A stretch of 64,000 nucleotides of DNA, from contig NC_059563.1 of NCBI RefSeq assembly GCF_905220415.1, positions 3,792,001 to 3,856,000 of the forward strand, written 5' to 3'. The translations under genes were made by a program, and so were the position numbers. The notes beneath the pieces were generated by a model. The model was not told where the DNA came from. It was given only the letters and a program-made list of their open reading frames with translations, and did not search any database. Source of the stretch: Colias croceus. Lineage: Eukaryota; Arthropoda; Insecta; Lepidoptera; Pieridae. Position 1 is the first letter of the stretch. Every line of letters starts with the position of its first letter. Shown here in pieces: positions 49,501-61,500 of the stretch.

Positions 49501-52500
49501 CCTAACTTTTCAACCGACATCAAAAAGCAGGTTTTCAATTCGACTGCTTTTTTGGGTTTGTTACTTCATAACATTCGACCGAGTGAACAGATTTTAATGA
49601 TTCTTCCCAATTTGAAAGTTGCTTGCCTCCCACGTGTCTATTTTAGTCTAATTCGGACAATTTCAATGTGATTTAATTTCTTTTTAATTATTTTAATCTT
49701 CTCTATAGCACTTCTAATATTTTATTACCCAGGGTTCATGTTTGGGCGCATTCAGTTCAACATTCCCGGTGGCGTTCCTGGAGCCTCACCTCAACAAACA
49801 CAACCAGTTTTCGCTATTGAACCGTATCGCTGATCATTCTTTGGAAGCTCAAGGTATTTCTACAATATTTTTCTTGGGAAAAAAATAAGAGAAGATTGTA
49901 TAATTTTAACATTAATAAATGCGGGTAGTTTTGATTTTCAAACTGCCCTACTTATATAAAACTTGAAACAATATGTAGTGACACTTTTAGAAGTAACTAT
50001 GATGTAAGATGTTTTGTAATTTGATGATTAAAGTGATAAGCAGTTTAACTAAAAAATAAATATGTTTTTATACATACTTTTAAATCTGAAAATAAACTAC
50101 TTATACCTAATAGTTTATAACCTAGAAGTATAGTTGGATACTTTGGAATCACTTAAAAATGTTCTTCATAATAATAATCTGCTATAAGACCAAATCTTTT
50201 GACCATTCATTTTTTTAAACATTTAAACTAAATTATTCTTCCAGACATTATGGCCAAGATGGAGCAATCCATGCCAACACTAGAAACGATTCTAAACGAA
50301 GTGGATCAATTCGTAGAATCAGATAAAACATATAACGAAGCACCTCACATTATTGATGTGGTGATGCCTTTATTGTGTTCGTATCTACCGTTCTGGTGGG
50401 CACAGGGACCTGATAATGTTACTCCTACTGGCGGGTAAGTTATTTTTGCTATTTTTAATTTGAGTCATATTTCTGCTATAATAAATTACTTTTTGTAAAA
50501 ACTTATATTTCTGCTATTATAAATGTGACGTTTGTGAGAACTTACAAGTACTGGTAATTGGAAGGTCATGTGATAACTATTTTGATAAGTTATTTCAGTT
50601 GGCTACTTTTTGTAAAATGTATTTTCCTTAGTTTTGACTTCTACCGTTAACACCGGTTTTTAAAGTGAATCATTAAATTTTCTGTTTAATTCTAAATTTT
50701 CGTTTAGTAAATAGCTTTCGATAACTTTTGCACTTTCAAGTACATTTTTAAAGTATAATACCTACCAATAAACTAATCAAAAAAAATTTTTTTATATAAA
50801 CAACATTTTTGTAATAGCTATTTTTAGCTGACACACACGCTCTTTTTTCAAAGAAAATTTCTGAATTTTAAATTCCAGCAACCACGTAACCATGGTGACC
50901 GCGGAGCACATGAACCAGCTCCTCAAGAACGTGCTAAAACTAATCAAGAAGAACATAGGCAATGAGAGTGCTCCGTGGATGACGCGTATTGCAACTTACA
51001 CGCAGCAGATAATAGTGAACAGCTCGGAGGAGCTGCTGCGCGACGCGTTCCTGCCGCTCGCCGAGCGCGTGCGCCGCCGCACCGACAACATGTTCCACAA
51101 GGAGGAGAGCCTGCGCGGCTTCATCAAGGTGGGTGTGCATTATAGTGCACGGCGAAGAGTTACGGTGTACACTATAGTGCACATCGCGGAGTAACGTTGA
51201 CATTACACACGTAATCATTAAAGAAATATTTTTATTTCACCTTTTCATTGTGCAATATTGAATTTGAGGCTCTGGCTCTCTTGCTAGGCGTAGCCTGTGT
51301 TAAGAGAGCCCGTCCCTTCCCATTGTTATTGCCATTGTCGAACATGATAAAATAGTAAAAAGGTTTTGCTTCCTTATAACGTATCATACTCGTAGATCAA
51401 CTTCATGGTGTGCTTGTAAGCGAAACTCGTGATTCAAAAAGAAAATCCTAACACTTAAAATTAATAGTATAATGTACAAATGGACCAAAAGGTTAATCGT
51501 TTAGATTAATCATTTTTTTGTCAATTTCCAAAAAAATATTACCACATTGTATGTTACACGTTATCACTACTTAAAAAATCGTTTTATAGTAGAGCCATTA
51601 TAATAGGCAACATTTGACAGTTCAACAAAATTCAACAACGTAACCTAGTAACGACGACATAGGATAACATGATATTTCGTTTTGTTAGAATTGCACATTT
51701 GCTTAACTTTTTTCAATTACGATTACATATTTATAATAATAATGACCAATACAAGTTATTTTAAGATTTCATTTTACTGATAAACCATCCTAAACATAAT
51801 AAACAATTTCTGAATTGAAGAACTGACGTCGCTACAATTTTGTGTCAATAAACCTTTTTTCTTTTTAAATACTAGAGACGTTACTCTAAAAATCGAAATC
51901 TGACATCTAGAATCGAATGCATTGATTACTTGTGAACAAAAATCATCATAAATTAATAAATTCGATTGACAAATGTTTCAAATCCGTATCGATTAATACA
52001 CTTTAATCGATGTTTTTAAGCAGATTACCTCTCTTCGAAGATAAAATTGATAGACGTCAAATGTTGCCTATTAAATTGGCTCGACTATAATTTAAATCCA
52101 AAATGCAACTACAGTCCAATTTTTATAATTTCCTATATAGTTCAGGATACATCGCCCATTTTTGCAAGTGACTACTATCAAGCTAATTTTCCGTTTGTAG
52201 CTTTATTTTGATGAGACGCCCAATAATTTCGTGTACGAAAGTCTCGATTGTGGTAGCTAACAGAGATAACAAGGATAAAAAATTTTTGATTTGATGTTTC
52301 TCAAATATTTATTACTAACTGAATGAATTTTTTTTGTTCAATCTCAAGATATTCACCTAAATTATTCGAAAAAATATTTGTCCTACAAAATCTATGGTTT
52401 GTTCAAAGAGTCCCCCTTTCCAAAGTGTATCGATAACGAGGTCATCATAAATGATTACTAACAAGCTGATTTTTTTGTTTTCACTTAGTTAATGTTTATA

Positions 52501-55500
52501 TAATTCAACAGACATATTGTCCTACAAATTGCGTAATAAATATTTGAGAACCATCATATCAAAAAATTTTATCCTTGTTATCTCTGTTAGCTACCACAAT
52601 CGAGAGTTTCGTACACAAAATTATTCTGTGTCTCATCAAAATAAAGCTACAAACGGAAAATCAGCTTGATAGTAGTCACTTGCAAAAATGGGCGATGTAT
52701 CCTGAACTAATACTATTTTGACAATAAAATTAAATTTACTCCTACCCTCATTTTCACAGTCATCAACAGACGACACCTCCCAAGTGGAGTCCCAAATACA
52801 AGAAGATTGGCAGCTCCTAGTTCGTGATATTTATTCGTTCTACCCGCTTCTTATCAAGTATGTGGATCTGCAGAGAAACCACTGGCTGAGGAATAATGTG
52901 CCTGGTGAGTATTGGGTTATAATTGTACATTTTTTATTTTCAAGCTTGTTTTATTGATTGAATGTTAAAATCTCATGGACATAAATAATGATGTAGGTAT
53001 CTAGAAAATATCTGAGAGTATACTGAAATAAATCTTGTTAATATTATAATCCTGATTCTCCTAAAAAATATGGTATCATATGTTGATATGCATAGAAACA
53101 ATAAAAATATTTGCTTCTTGCATTTTCTGAAAAAAGCAGTGTTCAGAAAATCAACAAAATTTTAGTAAATACATAATTGTTATCGTGAAATTTTCTTTAC
53201 CTAAACATTCATATTGCCCCTAAATTATGTTCTTACAGAGGCAGAAGAACTGTACAACCACGTGGCCGAAATATTCAACATCTGGTCCAAGAGCCAGTAC
53301 TTCCTAAAGGAAGAACAGAACTTCATATCCGCCAACGAAATCGACAACATGGTAAGTTGCTAAATTTGTTCACGCCATTATGACATCTATTCCTATTTCT
53401 TTAAAGGCGCAAATAGCTTGTGCAGAGCCTTTTCTATGTGTATTAAGCACTTTTTTGGCACATAGGTGTTGATAATGCCCACAGCGACTAGACGAGTGAC
53501 TACGATTGTTGATGGCACCCCTCAAGGTGGCGGAAAGGTAATTGTGTTTGTCTGTTTGTCCCTCTGTACTGTCTTCTTTCTCTTTCCGTGTGTTCACTAA
53601 CTTGTAATGTAAGTATTGTTTAGGTGTATGAATTTTCTGCACATTTTGGTATGATTGATATTTTTCATTGATAAAAGGTATTATGAGGCAATAGCATCCT
53701 TGTCTATTTTGATTCTTTCGAAGGATCGAGTTTAAAATTTCTTATAACATAGAATAATTAAAACAGAAAAGGTAAAATTATTTTTATGTAGAGTAGTTTG
53801 CTTTTTTAATAGCTTAGTATTATTTGATTCGCTTGGTACAAACAACCATACTTACAAAACACAGTAGACAGACGCATGTTCACTTTTTGAAAAATAATTT
53901 AAATGAAGTTTGAATGATGGATTTAAAAACGAGAAATGAATAAGTTTTCCACAAAATTTTCTGTAGCTTAGATATTTCTCCTTGATATAGTTTTTTTATA
54001 CTTACTTAAATCTAAAGTTTAATTTACAATTTTTACATTTTAATTTAAAATTATACTAACAACATTGAGACACGATTTATATTATTATTACATAATTGTA
54101 AGCTCTGAAGACTTTTCTTCCACAATTTAAGTTTATTTAGAAGTTTCTTACTTCCAATTTCATTATTTTACATTCAACTATACGTTTAAAAACATCATAG
54201 CAAATATCTATTTTTGAGAAACAAAAATCTTCAAAGTTCACAATAACACCAAACCACTATAGACGTACTATAAACAGCTAGACTCAGAATCGCACATTAA
54301 AAGTTCGTCAAAATTACAAAACATTTATTGAAATCATCACCTTATTTCGTGGCAATAACGTTCAAAGTCCTGCAATCATTTGAAAACTCTGCCTAATACA
54401 AGTATTGGTAGAGTTTTGCTTTGAGACTGTGAGTCTAGTTGTCTATTACGTCAAAAACCAACACTGTAACGTGACAAAAAACAAAGCAGAAGAAGAAGAA
54501 GCATCGCGACAAGAAGCGCGACAAGGACAAGGAAGTGCAAGCGTCACTAATGGTGGCCTGCCTCAAGCGGCTACTACCGGTGGGCTTAAATCTCTTCGCG
54601 GGACGGGAACAGGAGCTCGTGCAACATTGCAAGGATCGCTTCTTGAAGGTTATTATTATATTGTTATTGTTGCTACAATGCTTTGTTAGCTTTAATTTTA
54701 GCTGTTTGTTCGTCATCTAAAATATTATTGTCATCTTCAACGATAATATTATCATTATTATCGTCGTATTCACTTTCTCCAGCGTGACTAGGATAAGCAG
54801 CAATACTAACTTCATCATAATCACTGTTATCATCAATATTATCATCATCAGCAATAGGGCTGATACCAACATCATTATCATCATTATTATTAATATCGTC
54901 TCCATCTTTTACTTCATCGACAACAGCCATACCATCGTTATTATTAACTACTGCTACATTATAATCTCATATCTGAACATTGTCATAATCAAGATCATCA
55001 TCATAGAATCGTCTTCTATAAACTAGCAATCTTAAACACTGCTACGGTTTAGTATTTTTTAATGCTAAATCAACTGAAATATTTTAATTTCGTGACGTAA
55101 CATATTGAAAAACATCTTTAATTTGCATTTAATGTTACGAAAATGACCGAAATATAAAAATATATTATCATCATTGTCAACACAAGCTTCAAGTAAACAT
55201 AACTTCCCTAAAAAAAATTAACTTTATAACAAAAATTTCCAGAAAATGTCCGAACAAGACGTGGCAGAATTTGCGAAGACCCAATTAACGTTGCCAGATA
55301 AAATAGACCCAGCGGACGAAATGTCCTGGCAACACTATCTATATAGCAAACTTGGTTCTAAGAGCAAGACAACTATAACTGTGGAGACTTCGGAGAATAA
55401 GGCAAAGATAATAGATGATACTGTGGAAAGGATTGTAGCTATGAGCAAAGTGCTGTTCGGATTGCATATGGTGAGTGTGCTTTATTGAAAGGGTTCATTT

Positions 55501-58500
55501 CTATTTGATGGAGGGTGTTAGAATTGAGGATAAAAATGATTTATTGAAATTTATGTGCTTTATGGGTACGGATTAAGTTTCAGTTTTGTTTGATGCGTAA
55601 TCAGTGTGTATTTTTAATGAATTAAAACGGGTTTCCTATTGTTAGAATTAGAAGAATCAGTTTTAGATGGAAAAAAATTTAATTAAAAGGGTACTTTGAC
55701 ACTATAAGATGGTTCTGGTATGAAGATGAATTAGCAGAATCATGTAAAAAGTATTGTATTATAAATGCAGTTTTTTTACTGAAAAAATTAATAAATTAGA
55801 ACTTCTGTACTGTTATTTCTTTACGTTATTGTATTTTTTAACCGACTTCAAAAAAAGGAGGAGGTTATCAATTCGGCCGGTATGTTTTTTTTTATGTATG
55901 AACACCGATTACTCCGAGGTTTCTGAACCGATTTACGTGATTCTTTTTTTGTTCGATACGGGATGGTGTCGAATTGGTCCCATAAAAATTTTATTCGGAT
56001 AGGCCCAGTAGTTTTTATTTTATGGGCATTTTTGCAAGTGAAAGTTTAAAGTCGGTTGTTTTTAACGCAGTAATCACTAATTTTTGTATTATTGTATATC
56101 GTATGTTTTGATTACAATCTCGGAACCATTAAATTATTTTCAAATTTTATCAATATATTCCTCCGTATATATTTTACCCGTTTCCCCGATATTTCCAATA
56201 GATCGACCACCCGCAACAAATGAGTAAGAACGTTTACCGTTCTGTCGTGTCCATCCAAAGGAAGCGAGCTGTTATCGCCTGTTTCAGACAAACATCACTG
56301 CATTCGTTGCCAAGGTTTATACGCGTGTCGTGTGTAAATAATATCTTTGCGAAAATAAATACAAAAAAAAAGTTTTTTTATTTTTATCGCAGGGGTATCT
56401 GTATTTGTCTAACAGCTAACTCCATTCTAGTTAATTTGTATGTCGTTTGTTTTTCATGTTGTGAACAATTAAATTTTTTCAGATTTTATTTTTTTGTATT
56501 CTTAACTTTACTCGATGAATTTGTGTTTGCTCCTCCTATTTCATAAATTATGTGAATCTGTTAAATGTTTCCTAACCCAATGAGCCCCGAGCGGCCCGAT
56601 CGGACGACGACACAATAGATTTTCTATTGTGTGTGATTCCGGGGGCTGAGTTATTAATTTTTACTTCCAAACCAACAATTTTTAGTTTTCATTCATTTAT
56701 TTAAAAGGCAAATGCACTGACTGACTGCAATTAAATTTCCACCATTACCATTTTTAATCGAACTACCTTATTTTTTCACAAAAAATGTTATTACCTAACC
56801 AATTACCAATAAACCAAGGCTTTTTCTTTAAAAAAAAAGTTTAAAAATAACAAAAATATCCCAGACTAACCCGCACGATCTTGCATGCTGCGTGGACAGG
56901 CTACAAAGCCGAAGCAGATAACTAACAACTGGAAGCGAGTGCTCTGCGCCGCGCGGAAACGAGCCGCTATGGCTTGCTTGCGATCCACGCATCTTTATAA
57001 GTTGAGCCGGTATGGGTGTTTGAGTGGACTTAATTTTATTGTGTAGACATTTTTTTAAGGATTTTTGTTTGGTTTTAAATGTGATGTAATATATAGATCA
57101 AAGATAAAAATCGAATTAATGTAAAAAGTTGCTGAATAGTGTTTGCATAATTATTAAAGAATTAGCTAGGTATTTTTCTAAGAAAGATTTGTGCAAGAGA
57201 CTTCTTTCAACAAACTTGAAACTTTATTGGATTATTTAATCGCAACAGTTTGTTGAAAAAGTCTCTTTTAACATTTTTGTTTTATAAAATATGAGCCTAA
57301 GTTATTTTTGAAAAAAATACTATTGAGTATTTAAAATTATAAAAATATTGTTTTTTTACGTTTTTTAACATACAATTAAATGAAACAGGCATAGAGCATG
57401 TAACATCTTCGCAAGGACGTACTACGAGTTATGGTTGGAAGAAGAGAACATCGGACAAGAAGTCATGATAGAAGATTTGACGGTAAGATATCTAATAAAA
57501 TACCTTACAAATCCCGAAAACAGTGAAAGATATAGAAATTGATAATAATAATTAGAATTAAATTTTATTCTTTAGCACTGGATCTTATCAATACTTGACT
57601 CTGATAAATGCAATAATAAAAGAAGAAAGATACAAGCAAAAGCTGTCATCACCATTTTTTACAGACTTTTAGTTTGCTTATTAACATTTGATTTATAAAA
57701 ACAACTTAAAAAAATTCAATTCTATGTTTTTTCTTAGCAATCATTCGAAGACGCGGAATTAAAGAAGAGTGATGTAGTAGAAGAAGAAGGCAAACCGGAT
57801 CCATTGACCCAATTGGTTACAACATTCTGTCGTGGTGCGATGACTGAGCGATCGGGAGCTTTGCAGGTGACGTTTCTAGATTATTCTATAATGTTCTAAC
57901 TTCTAGAAAGAGTCAGTATGTTCTAGGATTTCCCAGTATATTTTAACAAGCTCCGTGGATTCACTCGCGTGGCTCCGTTTCTGTTGGTCTTAACGTGATG
58001 ATATATAGTCTATAGCCTTCCTCGATGAATGGGCTATCTAACACCGAAAGAATTTTTCAAACCGGTCCAGTTGTTTCCGAGATTAGCGCGTTCAAACAAA
58101 CTCGTCAGCTTTATAATATTAGCATAGATAAAAATGGGCACCATATATTTATATCTACCCACACAAACACTTAACACTAAAATTATTTCTCAAAACAAAA
58201 ATAATAATTCCGGTACAGGAGGACCCCCTGTACATGTCGTACGCGGACATAATAGCGCGGTCGTGCGGTGAGGAGGAGGAGGAGGGGGGGGACGAGGAGG
58301 AGGGCGCCGAGCCCGAGCAGGAGGATGAGGGCAAGTCCAGTATACATGTGAGTTGGAAATTATAAATCTGTCTGTATGTGAAGGCATCACGTGAAAACTA
58401 GCGGTTCGATTTCGATGAAACTTGGTATAATTATACCTTATTATCCTGGGCGTAAAATAGGATACTTTTTATCCTGGAAAAATACGTAGAAAAAAATTAA

Positions 58501-61500
58501 TCTTAATTTTTCAGTTTTATCCATAGACGTTGTTCCGTAGAACCGCGAACACACGTTGCGTATTATTATAGGCCTAACCGTATTTGGGAATTGGGTCCAA
58601 TAGATATTTATAAGATGTTATTGTCAGAGGTCTCAAAATGGAGAAATAAACCATCCACGCGAAGACCGACATCCGCGCGGACGGAGTCGCGGGCGGAAGC
58701 TAGTCTACAATATAACAGAGCACGAGAAATAAGAAACATGTTCATGCAAATTGGTATGGAAATGTAATTATTAGGTAGTCTTGTAGCTTTAGGTAAACTA
58801 TTTTAATTTGTGGATATCCGCCAAAAACAAAATAAACGTTAAATAATTGGCCTGAGTTAAAGAAGTATTTTTTCGTTACCCTCGATATTATTTACGTATT
58901 TAAATCAATTTCCTTTTGTAAAAAAAAATGTTAATCATCAAATAATGATTACTATATTTGTAAATTGTTACATGCAGAAAACAATGGATATGTTTATGGT
59001 AGGTAAAAAGGTGAATGTGACTTTTATATTTCAATAAGCTTTTAAAAGCTCTTTTTATTTTGCGCTTTGTTGGCACTTCATAAGATGCGGTAAGAGAAGA
59101 ATCAGGTAGAATTATTCAATCATAGAAGTTGTAGACTGTTAAATACTATGAATAAAGAGTTATGAACACTAAAATTATTGTTAAAATACTTCAAGAAATA
59201 ATTAAAAATTTATTACAAAAATCTTTTGTATAAAACATGACCAGCGCACTCTAATTACGTTAAAATGCTATCTTATTGCAAAAATGCTTTTAAATACACT
59301 GCCACCATTATCCTAACCATCCAAAATATGATTATAAAATTAATTTTCCACACAGGAACAAGAAATGGAGAAACAAAAGCTCCTCTTCCACCAAGCGCGT
59401 CTTGCCAATAGGGGCGTCGCTGAAATGGTGTTACTTCACATATCTGCTTCAAAAGGTTGTCCCAGTGACATGGTGATGAAAACTTTACAATTGGGAATAT
59501 CTATATTGAGAGGAGGCAATATTGATATACAAATGGTGAGTTCATCACCAATGATAACATTATTATCATTAACACTGCCTATATGTTCATCGTTGTCATC
59601 ATGAAAATTATCATCATCATCGTTGTGATTGTTCTGATCATGATAATAATAATCACCATGAACATCATCGTCATTGTTATCATCATGATAAAAATCATTA
59701 TCATCGTTGTGATGCTCATCATCAGGATGATAATAATCATCATCGCCACCGTCGTCATCATCCCATATTACAACATATATTTTTTACAAACAGTTTTATG
59801 AATGAAGGAGGTCCTTAGTTATAAAACTTTGATATAAACACTAAAGAAAAAGTGACAGACAATCACAAATTGTATATTACACCAAAATAGCTAAAACAAT
59901 TTAATTTCATAATCTCACTAGACTCACTATAGGTATCTATTAACTCACTATTTATATTACAGGGAATGTTAAACCACCTAAAGGACAAGAAAGACGTCGG
60001 CTTCTTCACTTCCATCGCCGGTCTGATGAACTCCTGTTCTGTGCTCGACTTGGACGCTTTTGAGAGAAATACAAAAGCAGAAGGTAAATTATTTTAAACC
60101 TTATTCTAATTACAATAAAGCATATAATTGCCGGGTCTGGGCGTGTCACTCAAAAAAGATTTTAAACCTTATTTTCATAACAATAAAGCATATAATCATC
60201 ACGTCTGAACGTGTGGCTGACAAAAGATTATAAACCTTATTACAAGCACTATAATGCTTATAATCTTAAGAATTTATTCGTTGAACAATAAGAGGATTTT
60301 AACAATTACCACTATAATATAGAATATAGTCAACAAAAGATTAAGAACCTTATTTCAATCTCAATAAAACACATAATCGTTAGATCCTACTCATTGGAAT
60401 TAATAAATATTTTAAACTTTATTCCCATACTAATAAAGCACAAATTCCCAGGTCTTGGTGTGGGTCTAGAGGGAGCAGCTGGTGAGAAGAACATGCATGA
60501 TGCGGAGTTCACTTGTGCGTTGTTCCGGTTCATACAGCTTACTTGTGAAGGACACAATTTGGGTGAGATTCTCTTAGAAAATAGATACAACCCAACTGTT
60601 ACTTGTAAGGAAATATCATTGCTTGAAAAACATTGTAGATAATAATAGTTATAATTTGTTTTCTTTACCCCGAAAATAGCAGAAATTAAATTACTACCAG
60701 ATAAAGGTTTCATAATTTGTCGTGCTTATAGTATTTTTGCGACGTTAATTATACTGTCATCTCTGTGATATGCTGTTACTTTATTTTTTTTTATGAAAAA
60801 TTACTTATTTCAAAATAAGTATTTTTGCGTTACCAAGCCCTTCGAAATTTTGATCTTTCACTGGATACATATTTTATCAATTTATATTTCCACCCGCGGC
60901 ATCGCCCGCGCAGTCAAAGAAAAACCCGCATAGTTCCCGTTCCCGTGGGATTACCGGGATAAAACATATCCTATGTCCTTTCTCGGGTATCAAAATATCT
61001 CTATACCAAATTTCATGCAAATTGGTTCAGTAGGCGTGATTGAGTAACAGACAGACAGACAGAGTTACTTTCGTATTTATAATATTAGTATGGATTGCCA
61101 CCACCTAAAAACATTCTCCTACTTTATTTAAACTACTAAATAATTTGAATTTTTATCTAAAATTAGAATGGCAGAACTACCTCCGAACGCAAGCCGGTAA
61201 CACGACTACTGTGAACGTCGTCATTTGTACTGTGGACTACTTGCTGAGGTTACAGGAATCTATCATGGACTTCTATTGGCATTATTCGAGCAAGGTTTGT
61301 GTTTTTAAACAAATTCTCGATGGATTTTATAGCTTTTAAAATCAAGGAATTAAAATTGTCTTAATGATGTCTATGTCTATTTATGTAATAACTATAGCCT
61401 TAACATATTTTGTCTGTGTTTCGTTTATTCTAAATGAAAAAGCACTTATTCCTGTTTGGTCAATACAAACATATCTTACCAATCTTTGATCAACTCGTAA

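Noticed and set aside
54673..54930. Asp/Asn-rich 85-residue protein on the minus strand
   Set aside because: Produced by an interrupted ATC/ATT simple repeat inside an RyR intron.
59579..59801. Ile/Met-rich membrane-like small proteins on both strands
   Set aside because: Artefacts of an ATC/GAT trinucleotide tract.
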